This document shows positions 25,165 to 36,984 of a DNA stretch of 64,000 nucleotides, in pieces. The translations under genes and the position numbers were made by a program. The first letter of the stretch is position 1; every line of letters starts with the position of its first letter. Below the pieces are notes generated by a model, which saw nothing but the letters and a program-made list of their open reading frames with translations, searched no databases and was not told the DNA's origin. Source of the DNA: Ricinus communis (Eukaryota > Streptophyta > Magnoliopsida > Malpighiales > Euphorbiaceae); contig NC_063263.1 of NCBI RefSeq assembly GCF_019578655.1, positions 27,403,001-27,467,000 on the forward strand, read 5' to 3'.

Positions 25165-26767
25165 ATGTCCACCAGACGAGGATTAGGAGTTTATAAGAGG
25201 AACCGATGGTTCCTCTTCCTCTCGATCGTCAGGCACTGCGCCGACTAGTTCAGGCCAAATTAGACCACCGCAGCGCCATCGATTCTTACTTTTCCAAGGC
25301 CAGCCCACATTTGAGCAGAGATATCAATCAATGAGGCACAAAGATTTGGGAAAGGGGCGTAGGATAGACTGGCCAGCACTGGGGACCGTCGGACTTGTAG
25401 CTACAGTCCGCCGATATCTTGAGACACCTCCATTTCAGCATTTCTTTGAGATAGTTCAACCAACATATAGGAAGTTGACTTTGGAGTTTGCTAGCACTTT
25501 CTTTCTGCAGAGCCAGTTGTGGGACTTTCAACAACCGGATGCGATCAGTTTCAGACTAGTAGAGCAGACTTTCACGATGAGTGTGCAGCAGTTTGGAGTA
25601 CACTTGGGCTTGTGGTCTGACGAGGATGCAGCTAGGGAGGTTTATAGTCGTTGTATACACACGCCTGGTGTGTCATATCCACAGATGTGGGCCGAGATTC
25701 GATGACACCGAGGGTACAGGCCACCCAAGGCGTCTAACTTGCCTGAGGGACTGCGGTACTTGCATGCATTACTGGCTAGGACCATCACTAGCAGGGGAGA
25801 TAGCGGTGGTGTAGTTACCCAACCGGACCTATTTATACTTTACAGCATGCATCAGCACCAGTCCGTCGACATGGGATATTTATTGGCCAGACAGATTAGT
25901 GCCTTCTGCAACAACTCAAAGAAGGTATTTTTCTGTTTTGGGACTTACATTACTCGATTGGCTAGGAGCTTAGGAGTTTTAGAGGAGGCGATACCACATT
26001 TGACAGAGCTGGGGGTGATGGAGACTTTGGGACTTCCCCAGTTGATTAGTATGGGGATGGTAACTCGTAGGCAGGGTCCGCTAGGACCAGAGTATAGACT
26101 GAGGAATGCTCTCTTGGCAATACTCAGAGAGGAGCGACCTGCCCCATGAGCCCATGGTACACAGGATGTCCCACCTTCTTATGATATTTCGGAGTCTTCC
26201 TCCAGACCATCTACTTCAGCTCCTTCTGGTTCTTCATCAGCTGTTTTAGGAGTCTCTCCAATTGAGTTTAGAGAGCTGCAGCTTATAGTGCAGAGGTTGG
26301 AAGAGGAGCAGCAGCAGCATTTCATTCGACAAGAGGCTTTTCAGCAGGACCTTTTACAGCGTCAGGCTGAGTTTCAAAGCCAGATGATGGCTCAGTTTAA
26401 GAGGCAGAGGGCTATGCTTCAGGCCCTGATTAAGCAAGGAGGTAGGTTAGAGGCCTCTATGGCCAATGACATGTTTGATGATATTTTTGCTACAGATTTT
26501 GCACTTGCCTGTCCACAGAGCCGGGTTCCAGAGTAGAGCCATTTTGACATCCCTCTAGCAGATGATCCAGCTGTCCCTCCTTCTCTGACTGAGCACCCTT
26601 CAACATAGCAGCCTGACGAGCCTCCTATTGATGCTGCTCCTGCTGATCCACCAGCTCCTGCATGTGACACTACTTCCGATCCTCAGAGAGCAGCCACTCC
26701 TCCACCACATACCAGCCAGCGCCCTGATATACCTGCTGATGCACCTCTTTTCACTCCGGAGCTATAG
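25165..26767 (+). pseudogene. Element C Athila ORF1-like protein, broken
   Basis: This matches the Athila ORF1 type of plant retrotransposon protein (the Pfam ATHILA ORF-1 family, from memory), whose exact role is unsettled. The ATG at 25165 opens a short frame, and a frame change near 25190-25202 leads into the main frame, which holds to 26767. Recognisable blocks include RIDWPALGTVGL, MSVQQFGVHLGLWSDEDAAR, a central YLHALLARTI segment and ISMGMVTRRQ. A Gln-rich coiled coil lies at 26288-26450 (QRLEEEQQQHF), followed by a Pro/Ala/Asp-rich tail. In-frame stops are at 25703 (tga), 26147 (tga), 26534 (tag) and 26606 (tag). Each can be explained by one C-to-T change from cga or cag. Confidence 0.75.
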
Positions 26768-27871
26768 TCAGGGCAGTATTAGTTCTTTTCCTTTTTCATT
26801 TGTTATATTTTATACACTGAGGACAGTGTGTCCTTCAAGTGTGGGGTGGTGATATATATATATACACTTGTTTTCGTGTATTTATTGTTTTGTATATGAA
26901 ATTCAGATCCTTTTCTAATGTATATATCGCATTTCATTTATCCCATCTCAGTTATTTGTTTATTCTTTATGCAACTTTTTGTAAAATTTTGAAAATTTTT
27001 CACTTTGTTTCAATGGTTTTACTGTTGACTTGCTTTTGGAAATCCTGTTTATGTCCATGTGATCGGGTAAAACCGATAGTGTTGAGTCTTGCGGAAGAAT
27101 GTAAGATAATTAGTTTGAGTTTTGCACTAAGTTGCTTTGGTTTATTTAATTCTGTTTTGATGATTTTTGTTTGGAACCTACTCAAAAAGCACACTTGTGA
27201 GAAATTGAGCCTAAATTGTAAGCATACACGTTATTTGCTTTTATTTATTTCTTGTTGAGAGTGCCAATTACTGTTTTTACTTTTAGAACTTGCTCGGTAA
27301 TGCTTATGAGGGCCACAAGAAGAGTTTAACACTTTGGTATGATAGAGGCACTTAGGTTTTTCATTCTAGCCAAATAGCCTTCATTCGTTTATTGATTATG
27401 TAGATAACCTTTTTTTTCACCATTTTTTATCATATTCCATTACCACTTAGTTTAATTCTGCTTTAGGTTATGATTTTGCATATGAGTTATTTTTATTGGG
27501 AATTTTTGTCTTGGGAATAGTGTGGAATCTTGTAGCAGCTTTCTTCAATTATGTGAATGTTCTTCCCTTATGAAAAAAAAATGAGAAAAAAAAAGGAAAA
27601 AAAAAGAAGAATCGAGGGAAGGGTGATGAAAAGAAAGAAAGTAAGTGAGCTAATTGTTTAATTGCTTTTCGGAGTTCACATTTTGACTTGATTCCTATTT
27701 CCCACCTTGGACTACTGTCCATTGCTTACCCCTTGTGATCATTGTGGCTTGTGTGCAGGTCATGTATTTCATTGCAGAACACCATAGGTTCAACTCTGAC
27801 CAAATTTACCTACCCTTACCTAATCCCCATTACAACCCTTATAAAGACCTCTTGACATGGCTGTTAACTCT
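26768..27871 (+). mobile_element. Element C 3' internal region
   Basis: No coding region is supported; the ORFs at 26839 and 27735 are in T-rich filler. The hairpin cactgaggacagtg and the tract aagtgtggggt lie at 26814-26847, with a (TA)n run directly after. An A/G-rich run sits at 27571-27650. The 3' LTR of C is not found: the sequence is cut by LTR D at 27872. Confidence 0.6.
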
Positions 27872-28824
27872 TGATAGGCTAAATTGTGTTAGCTACAATC
27901 TAAGGCAGTGTACCTATCGATGCAGTCTAGCACTAATGGCGAGTATCAAGGTCGTATTCCTCGGGAAAGTGAAAGCCCAGAGTTACTCCTTTGTTCTTTG
28001 TTATATTAACCTAAAATGAGTGATGAATAATTTCTAAACTAACTAATAGCTACAAGCTAAATTCTAAGGGAGATGCAAGAGTAATTGATAACTAAAATAA
28101 CCAAGACAAGAAAGCAAACCCAAAGGGAACCTAAACTAGTTGGCAATCAAACAAAAGATAAAGGATTGGTGAGTCTAATTATGCTACCCGTGGACGAATT
28201 CTTAATCAAATTTGGTTTCTCTCTTGAGATAACCGAATTCCTAAACCTAATAACCTAAAGTTGGAATCTCTTCCTAACGATTGATTCTTAAATTAGCATT
28301 AAGCTTTAATCCGCCTCTATTAAGCTTTGTTAATTCTTAATCCAGCTAGTTAATTATCCTTATCTCTAAGCGATTATTAACCAGTTTTTGCTATTCAAAA
28401 TTTTAATTGCTAAATGGACTTCTCAATCACACAAAGCAATCTAAACACACAACTCACAACGTCTCATGAATAATGCATTATCTTATTAATACTGAAAAGG
28501 AATAAACACTTATATTTCTCTTATCTTTCATGGCTTTCTAATTTCTCTCTGTTCTTCTTCTCTATCCTATGGCAATGAATTAGCTGTTGCTACGATCTGT
28601 TTCTTATAATCCAAAAGGGCTAACTCGACTAACTTCGGCTATTCGAGTTTGAAGAAGCAGGAAGACCCCCATGGCGAGGTGCCTCTTTGGTCTTAGCTTA
28701 AAGAAACTCTCTTGCCTTGAGTAAGGATATTCTCCTTGAGTTTGACATGAGGATTGTAACATGAACATGCCTCATCCCTGTATCGAGCCTCAAGGGTTTA
28801 GAGAAAAGAAACTCATCTACAAAC

Positions 28825-29390
28825 ATGGAAACAACTTCAAATCCTATTGTCCAAACCTCTTCTCTCTCATTACCTACTTCATGTAAACAGTACATTCGAG
28901 ATAAGATCGATAATTTAGTTGAAATATCCCATATTCCGAAACCGCTCAAATTCAAAATTCTCTTGTCCCAATTCTCAACCCTTATGTCGCCTTCCCGACG
29001 CAATCGCCTTCTTTCTGAGACAACCGAGACATATTATTTCTAGACCATCTGTCAACATAAAAGAATATGTACGTCATCTTCTCTTTCTCGGTGTTCTTTC
29101 TTCCAGAACCGGAGACGTGACTTTAGAAATTCCATCTCACTTCATTCAACAATGGAAACAACAAAATATACCCATCTCCATTTTGGTGCCATCGGACTTG
29201 TACTTTCCTATCATGGAAGACAAGGACTTCCAAATTAACGCCAGACTTTCTTTGTTAGATACCGTTATCTAAACTATGAACATCTTGTGATTGGCTCTAT
29301 TGTCACTACTCTTAATGCAGGAAGCGTAGTACTTACGTTTTTCCTAATTTTAATATGTCTCTAGAAGATCCTCATCTCGGTCAAGCCCCG
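28825..29390 (+). pseudogene. Copy I movement protein remnant
   Basis: Caulimovirid movement proteins form tubules that carry virions between plant cells. The start codon at 28825 follows the leader. Frames shift near 28990, 29060 and 29270. The conserved core lies at about 29150-29390: a gly-leu-val-leu-like strand with a following YHGR-like turn, then an LLDT-like block, then a closing MSLEDP block. The same core is seen in copies II (39570-39290) and IV (45711-45410). Confidence 0.75.
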
Positions 29391-32228
29391 AAAGTACAGT
29401 GTACAAATCACAGCGCAGATCAAGTCGACACAATCTCGGCCTACTCTTCACCACCGGTAGTCTAGTTACAAGACCATGCCATTAACCTTCAGACTCGGCC
29501 TCTAACGGTGATGCGGTTTTCATCTTTCTTTGATAGTGGTCTCACTCCTACAATAGTTCGGACTCCCGGACAACTGCCCCGTGAAGAGTTGGAAAAGTTA
29601 ATCCCTTCCGTGTGGATTACAAACTATGAAAAGTCGCACCAAAGCTCTCGACTGTACAAAAACAGGATCCTATTTTTATCAAGCAACTTGACAAGACCGT
29701 TAAAGTCTCCTATTTGTCCTCCACGTGACATCCTCTTCAACTCCTCATTCTATTTCCATGATCCAACCGGTGAGGAGAACTTACGAGAAAAAGATTCCCA
29801 TTCATAGTTTCCCGGATCGGATGGGTGGGAAGTCTATGTCTCTAAGATCAATGGACACTTTATCCGGGATTGTGATCTTTCAAAGTGTGATCCCGGATGT
29901 GCTTGTCAAGAAGATCTTGATGATCTTGAAACCGGACCCAAAAGAAACAAAACTTGGAGAAGGAAACATGCTTGTCTTGATAAGGATGATGATCAACTGA
30001 TCCCTTCCATGCTCCTTCTCAACCCAAGAAAGCTAGTCCTTGGATCGGACTCCCTCCCAGGAAAAGAACAAACCCATGACTGAAGATGACTATTTACAAA
30101 GATGCTTCCAGGATCTTGAAGGAAGAAGGACTCTTGACTGTCCTCCTCCACCGGGCCGTTTGTTCTTGCTCCTTTGAACCAAAGAAAGTTCCAGAGGTAG
30201 CCGCGGTTCCTTGCTTCATGATGAATTCGAAGATTTTCCACCTTTGGAAAGAAAGGAAAATGAGCAATCAAAGATACCTGCACGTCCTTTTATTGCAAAG
30301 ATACGATGCAACTGCAGTACCTTAGCTCCTCTCACCGCAGGAAGAAGTCTTAAATTGGCAAACCAATAATGCCGTTGCTCGAACCGATTCAAGAAGATTG
30401 ATAATAGACTTTCACAAGTCTATGAAAAACAAGTTCTATTGAAGCTCATGTTACTTCTTTCGGACAAGAAGCCTTGCAACTACATACAAAGCTTTCATCC
30501 AGTCGTCTAAACTTGAGCAAGAAATGCAATGATACTAGCATCTCAGTACATCACCTCTATTCTTGCAAAAGGATAGAAATCTTAAGGTCAAGGAGCGGCT
30601 CGAGGAGAAATAGAGAGATCTTTATCCTACAAAACATCCTCGCCTCTCCACTCAATTTTCCTATTTCTACACCTCATCCTTTTATGTCTTCGGTTATACC
30701 CTTCAAACAATATGCCACGCAGTTTCAGATCGGTGCCCAGAGCATCCAAGCCGAAGCAAAAAGGTATCTTCTAAAACTTCATCTTCTTTCTCCCAACCTA
30801 CAAAAGACAAAGGACCTTCAAAGCCTACAAAAGACAAAGGACCTTCAAAGCCACGGTTGCCATTCAGTATACAACTCCTTCTTCAACCGCCTCATCGAGT
30901 CGTATGTTTCGGATTCGGATCATCGATTGAACTTCAACGATCTAGTTCTTACTCTTCCGACCAAGAAACTAGATCCTCTGTATCCACAATTTGAATCCCA
31001 GTTGTAGGTTCTCATGTGTTAATGAACACACAACAAGAACCGGACATTCTGGGAAGAGCCGGACTTTGCGGGAAGAAACGGAAGATCGAGAATCTCTCGC
31101 TCCGAGAACTTCTCTCCCTCCAAAACCGGCCTCCGGTCCTTGGTTTTCTCTGAATCTGATGCCACCATCTCAGTGGAGGAATAAAATCTTAGAATTCAAT
31201 GCTTGGCTTGACCTCCGGATGATAAATCCTCAGTCCAATCTCCAAGCGATTCTAACTGAATTCACATCAAGATTCTGGCACCTTAAGAGAATGGTTTTCC
31301 CATTTATCCGAGTATCAAAGGATACAATTTGTTCAACTTGGTTCACATTGCTCAAGCTCAGCGCATATTCACCAACAATTTTTGGGTGATTACAATTTAA
31401 TCTTCGGACAACGGAAACAAGAATATTTTGATCGTAAATGCTGTTCCATGAAGAGAAAAGATCTAGAAACCCACTATGTTCATATGTCCAAACTCTATTA
31501 TGAACTCACGGGCCCAACAGTGATGATCTCAAATATACTTTTGTCGCCTTGGGAAGAAATGCACCGAAATTCAACGCATGATGACGAGACTCATAGAGAT
31601 ATCACTCATATTTCTCTCGGAAATCCGGCAATTCACTCTAGCCACTCTGGACAAGATGTGTGAGCGGTAGAAATATTCAAAAAATTGCAAAGGAGAAGCG
31701 TTGCTAAAGAACTTATGCAACAGGGACTATCTTCGGATCAAATGCAAAGAGAAACAACGTGACTCGCAGATCAAAAGAAAAGACATTTTTCTTCTTATTC
31801 CAAGGAATCCTCCCATTACAAGCAGAAAAGGGAAGAAAGATACCGGTTCGGAAAGAAGTCAACAAACAAGCGTAAATCAGATCGGTGTTACATCTGTGGA
31901 GTTAAAATTGAACCTCCAGACAGTCCACAGATTCAGATTCCTGAAAATTTTCACTGGTTATCTCCTTTACCATCACCAGAAACCATCCTTGCGGATATAG
32001 CCCATCGCATTCCCCGATGAACCACATCCCTACATAATACCTACACGATGCAGTCCCGACTCTTCTTCCTCAATACTATCTATTCCTAGTTTTCCGGAAA
32101 ACATAGGAAGTCCATCTTCTCCGAATCTCCAGAAATCACCACAGCACAACCAGTTCATCCTACACCCCTGGTTTCTATTCACATCCTTCCTGGCAAATAT
32201 GATAGGCCTGTTCCTGTCACATTCGCAC

Positions 32229-32797
32229 TATTGGACACTGGTTCTCATTGTACCATGTTGAATCCAGATGCTCACCAGCTTGGAGAAAGAAAATTTATCA
32301 TTTCACGGCGGTGACGTGAAAGATTCCAAACTACGATGGTCTCAAAAATAAAGTTGGAATACGAGTTCTTCCCGAATCGCATCGTATGGATCTATGTCAT
32401 TGGATCTTACTTATTTGGTAGAGATCTTCTTGTCGGATTCGACACCTATCATGCTGCCGGAGAAACTTCAAATTTTGCCAACAGGGACTTAAGTATAAGC
32501 GTCAGTTTCAACCTTATACTCAAAGTCCCAATCAATTCTCCATAACAGAGGTCCCATCCGATTTTGCACATTTAAAGGAATTATTTGTGCCATGCTTTCC
32601 GACTCCCACTTGAGTTTCCATCATCCCTCTCCTGCATGCGAAATCCAAATTTCTTCATTACCCTTCCTTTCAAGCTAAATGAAGACATAAATCCAACCAA
32701 AGCCGGTCATCCTGGAATATCTCCTTCCGACTTAGCTTTGGCAAGACAAGAATGTCAAGAACTGCTTCAACAAGGTTTAATTGAACCAACCCAGGGA
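32229..32797 (+). pseudogene. Copy I protease and 5' part of reverse transcriptase
   Basis: The aspartic protease signature (Asp-Thr-Gly, followed by Ser-His) is read at 32235-32250. The RT N-terminal part, upstream of the palm motifs, is seen in pieces to 32797 (open stretch 32585-32887 runs on into leader sequence and is chimeric after 32797). The catalytic motif of RT is not present in this copy. Confidence 0.8.
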
Positions 32798-33395
32798 TGG
32801 CCGAGAGGCTGTTCATGCTATAATCCTCATCTTTGTAAACTCAAGGAGAATATCCTTACTCAAGGCAAGAGAGTTTCTTTAAGCTAAGACCAAAGAGGCA
32901 CCTCGCCATGGGGGTCTTCCGCTTCTTTGAAACTCGAATAGCCGAGTGGTGGAGTTAGCCCTTTGGATTATAAACAGGATCGTAGCAACAGCTAATTCAT
33001 TGCCATAGGATAGAGAAGAAGAACGAGAGAAATTAGAAAGCCATGAAATGATAAATTTTCTTTCTCCAACCTGGCTCGATACCGGGATGGCCGAGGCTTC
33101 ATGCTATAATCCTCATGTCAAACTCAAGGAGAATATCCTTACTCAAGGCAAGAGAGTTTCTTTAAGCTAAGACCAAAGAGGCACCTCGCCATGGGGGTCT
33201 TCCTTCTTTGAAACTCGAATAGCCGAGTGGTGGAGTTAGCCCTTTTGGATTATAAATAAATGATCGTGAGCAACAGCCTAATTCATTGCCATAGGATGAG
33301 AAGAAGAACAGAGAGAAATTAGAAAGCCATGAAAGATAAGAGAAATATAAGTGTTTTTTCTTACACCACCGAATTACAAGAGAGACGATCCTTCC

Positions 33396-33403
33396 TTTAT
33401 ATA
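33396..33403 (-). promoter_or_regulatory. TATA box of the pararetrovirus promoter
   Basis: The minus strand reads tatataaa followed by ggaagg. The left end of the whole array (28497) corresponds to a point roughly 45 nt downstream of this box, close to where transcripts should begin. Confidence 0.65.
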
Positions 33404-33515
33404 GGAGGAAGGGAGATGTCAAGATAAACTTACAAACCACAATTTCTTGCCACCTGGCAAGAGTACTATGCTTAATGCATGCGTAAAAAGGAATATATTC
33501 CTTTTCATAAAGACG

Positions 33516-33563
33516 AAAACATGTGACATAAGAAGCCAAAAAACATGTGACATAAAAAGCCAA
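33516..33563. repeat. Two tandem 24-bp units in the pararetrovirus promoter
   Basis: Each unit contains aaaacatgtgacata and ends aagcc; the copies differ at one position (gaagcc against aaagcc). Confidence 0.85.
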
Positions 33564-33641
33564 AATATCTACTTTAAGTACAATAATATAGAGCATCTTC
33601 TTAGTGGAGCATCTTGTTCTTTGTGAGTGCTTATCCGCTCT

Positions 33642-33965
33642 TCACCAAATACGCTTATTGGTGGGTCCATGTTCTGAGTAGTCTTCATCAGAGTCATCTG
33701 ACTCACTTATGCCATAATTATGATGAATGCGTCGTGATGGGCCAGGTGTGTCAGATGAATGGCATCGAGGAGATTTTCGAGATATCTCTTGAGACAATAA
33801 TTGAGAATCTGATGGAGGAGGTTCTTCTGGTTGCGACCATGGTTCTAGGAAAGCTGGGTTTAACTCCATTGATGATGTGGCTTCATTTGGATGATTGGAT
33901 GAAGTTGAAGGTGTTGAAGAAGTAGGAGAAATCAGTCGTCTTTGATCTGAGGGTCTCCTATGCAT
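33642..33965 (-). pseudogene. Copy II C-terminal Ser/Pro-rich open stretch of unknown role
   Basis: These 107 codons are rich in Ser, Pro, Glu and Asp, with an acidic patch (SESDDSDEDYSEHG) near the end, upstream of the promoter block. It lies after RNase H in genome order. It could be the end of the polyprotein or of a separate second ORF. No domain is recognised. Confidence 0.4.
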
Positions 33966-35339
33966 GCTTGATTCGGAAATGCCTCATTAGTTGAATGATT
34001 GAGTTCATTCCCCTTATGAAGTAGAGCATGTTTGATAGTGAAAGGCATTTCTTCAAAGCGGCCATGGAAGGTTTTCCAGGGAGTGATGGTTGTTGAGCGG
34101 TGTCTTCTTTATTGTGTTGTTGGTGAAGAAAGAGGATGGTGTGGTAGGTTAAAGCCTTTGCATGATCTGTCATATTGAGGAGGCCTGCTTGATGGACTAA
34201 TCTTCCGAGACGATGTTGCCATGCATAATGATTTTCAAATAACGGAAAAACGCCAGGCGGGGATGTGACTTATTTTCTTCCTATGCAAAAACCATAAGGT
34301 CCGTAGTAGTGGAAGCTCTATGGGAAGATGATATAGACATGAAAGATACCAAAGGTACCGAATTGCTCGGATGTTGAGGGAAATGTCTACATTATGGTAG
34401 GAAAAGTCTCCATGGAAATGAAGCGGAGAAGTCTTCCGGATGAGGAACCACATCTTTATAAAAGGCTAAGATGCGTCTGTAAACCCAAAGTTCGAATTCA
34501 GGAATAGACAGTTGGGCTGGTTGATCCGGGTGTGTGGTTCGATGGCTAAACCGAGCCATAAAGATAAAGAAAGAAGGACTAGGGGATTTGTGAAGGGCTT
34601 GGAGAGGCGAGATAAGAAATCGGGAATGAGGTTCTTGTTGCCTGGATGTGTTGAACTTCAAAATCATATGAGAGAACCATTCTTTCAAAGTGAGAAGTCA
34701 TTTATCGGAATTTGGCGACCTTTGAACCTGCATCACGAGGAAAATTGGAGTTGTCCATTCGGCAATGAAATGTCTTGAAGCAAGGAAGAACTCACATTTT
34801 GAATTGCATACTTAGCGAATTTCTTTTATGTTGGAATGATAGTGAAGCTCACTGTCTTTAAACGTCTGATACATACTTGCATAATGATTCCTTCTTGTTT
34901 TGTTCTTGCGGAAGGAGAGCACCCCAAGCAAGGTCACTAGCATCGGTTTGCGAATCAATGCATCATCGGTGAGGATTGAGAGTGGCGGAGTCTTTTGGGC
35001 CAATTGTTTTAATAGTTTAACGCTGATGGGCTTGGGCCCATGGGCTAGCATCCTTCTTGATTGAGCGTTAGAACCTTTGTATGGGCCGGCCTTTGGAATA
35101 AAGTCTCGAATGTAGTTGATTATACCCGAAATTGTTGAACTTGCTTTTTGATAAATTCTCGTCAGGAAAATGCCTCAATTCTTGGGCCAAATGAGGGCCT
35201 GCTTCATATTGCCCATTCTTTAATTTCAGGCCAAGAAAATCCATTTCGGATTGCCCAATGTATGATTTCCTTTCCGAGAGCATTATACCATAGGAATGAA
35301 CCAAGTCATGAAAACGTCAAGAAGTTCTTCATGTTCCTT

Positions 35340-36122
35340 GACAGATTTAGAAAGAGGAGAATATCATCTATGTAGATGATACAAGTATCCGAAGTGGCTC
35401 AAAGATCCGGATCATTGCCCTTTGAAAAATAGAAGGAGCCGTTTTAAGGCCAAAGGGCATGACGGTCCAACGATATTGTCGTCTGAATGCGTAGCGATCT
35501 TGTATCCGCTATTAGGGTGAATGCCTAACGCGAACCCTGACTTTAAGTCAAACTTTGAGAAGAGAGTCGCTCCTTGAAGACGAACTAGTAGGGAAGAGAT
35601 TTTGAATTGAAACTTATCATCCGGAAAATGATTTAAAGGCTTATAGTCAATCACAAGCCTTTTCTTTCCTCTTAACTTTCCGTTCGTTTTCCACATAGAA
35701 TGCTTGACATGCCCAAGGAGACGGGTTGGTTCAATTAAACCTTGTTGAAGCAGTTCTTGACATTCTTGTCTTGCCAAAGCTAAGTCGGAAGGAGACATTC
35801 CAGGATGACTGGCTTTGGTTGGATTTATGTCTTCATTTAGCTTGAAAGGAAGGGTAATGAAGAAATTTGGATTTCGCATGCAGGAGAGGGATGATGGAAA
35901 CTCAAGTGGGAGTCGAGCGTATGGCACAAATAATTCTTTTAAATGTGCAAAATCGGATGGGACCTCTGTTATGGAGAATTGATTGGGACTTTGAGTATAA
36001 GGTTGAAATCGCTTATACTTAAGTCCCGCTGGCAAAATTTGAAGTTTCTCCGCAGCATGATAGGTGTCGAACCCAACAAGAAGATCTCTACCAAATAAGT
36101 AAGATCCGTGACATAGATCCAT
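35340..36122 (-). pseudogene. Copy II reverse transcriptase region
   Basis: RT would copy the pregenomic RNA into DNA. The frame 36122-35412 (236 codons) carries the RT N-terminal fingers, the LVIDYKPLN block and the FSKFDLKSGF block of the palm. The Y-I-D-D catalytic word lies outside it at 35377-35364, in another frame, so the domain is interrupted. The loss around 35460-35500 and changed codons show that the copy is inactive as it stands. Confidence 0.85.
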
Positions 36123-36705
36123 ACGATGCGGTCAGGAAGAATCGTATTCCAACTTTATTTTGAGACCATCGTAGTTTGGAATCTTTCGTCACCGCCGGAA
36201 ATGATAAATTTTCTTTCTCCAAGCCGAAGGCGAGCATCCGGATTCAACATGGTACAATGAGAACCAGTATCCAATAGTGCGAATAGAACAGACTGTCATA
36301 TTTGCCGGAAGGATGTGAATAGAAACCGGGGGTGTAGGATGCGTGGTGATTTCGGAGATTCGGAGAGATGGACTTCCTATGTTTTCCGGAAAACTAGGAA
36401 TAGATAGTATTGAGGAAGAAGAGTTGGGTATCGTGTAGGTATTATGTAGGGATGTGGTTCATCGGAATGCGAGGCTATATCTGCAAGGATGGTTTCCGGT
36501 GATGGTAAAGGAGATAACCGTTGAAAATTTCGGAGTCCGAATCAGGATCGTTCGGAGGTTCAATTTTAACTTGGAGTGTAGGTCCTATAGTTAAAATTGG
36601 AGTTTCTTCATCGGAAGAATCTTCATCCGAATCGGAATCCCGAGCAAGGAAAGGCAAAAGTGTTTGGGAAGAAGCCATTTCTTCTTCCGGAAAAGTGATT
36701 CAAGA

Positions 36706-36984
36706 TCATGGTCGGATAGGTCTTCCGGACATGAATCTTTCAATTGATGAAGAAGAGCAACAGTTTGTTTCATTGTTAGGACATTTCTTTGCATAGTGTC
36801 CTCTTTGGCCACAGATGTAGCACCGATCCGATTTACGCTTGTTTGTTGACTTTTCCGAACGGTATCTTTCTTCCCTTTTCCGCTTGTAATGAGAGGATTC
36901 CTTGGAATAAGAAGAAAATGTCTTTTCTTTTTGATCTGCAGTCACAGTGTTTCTCTTTGCATTTGATCCGAAGATAGTCCCCAT
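36706..36984 (-). pseudogene. Copy II coat protein C-terminus with CCHC zinc knuckle
   Basis: A C-x2-C-x4-H-x4-C zinc knuckle (first Cys in the word RCYICG) sits in a Lys/Arg-rich setting, as in caulimovirid coat proteins, where it binds the pregenomic RNA. The open stretch covers only this part; the upstream coat protein is broken. In copy I this knuckle is deleted after its second Cys. In copy III the knuckle is damaged near 41840. Confidence 0.8.

Larger units (their letters stand above)
28497..32797 (+). pseudogene. Endogenous pararetrovirus copy I, truncated in reverse transcriptase
   Basis: The leader occupies 28497-28824 and includes a decayed tRNA-Met-type primer site, tgtatcgagcc, near 28778. 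Movement protein remnants follow from 28825, coat protein parts at about 30500-31910, a protease segment with D-T-G at 32235, and the start of RT at 32585-32797. The copy ends within RT, at ...ttgaaccaacccag, where inverted leader begins. At about 31902 the zinc-knuckle region is cut: the sequence jumps from its first Cys pair to the later block that copy II carries near 36575, a loss of roughly 250 bp. Many stops and frame changes interrupt every domain. Confidence 0.85.
32798..33641 (-). promoter_or_regulatory. Inverted pararetrovirus leader (two partial copies) and promoter
   Basis: Leader sequence lies on the minus strand twice, at 32798-33044 and 33070-33370. Between them is a 25-bp segment, 33045-33069, identical to a protease-region segment of copy II at 36198-36222. 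The decayed primer site ggtatcgagcc is at about 33073-33083. The second leader runs back to a TATA box at 33396-33403. Upstream of it lie a perfect 16-bp palindrome (aaggaatatattcctt, 33488-33503) and two tandem 24-bp copies of an acatgtgacata-containing unit (33516-33563), plausible promoter elements. Confidence 0.7.

Noticed and set aside
26839..27258. 139-codon ORF after the C ORF1
   Set aside because: T-rich filler in the 3' internal region of a retroelement; hydrophobic only because of the base composition.
32801..32870. tRNA-Leu-like word ggatggccgag in the inverted viral leader (also near 33085, 39882 and 46002)
   Set aside because: Only a D-arm-like word is present. No T-arm, acceptor stem or suitable anticodon arm follows at tRNA spacing, and the opposite strand explains it as sequence beside the viral primer site.
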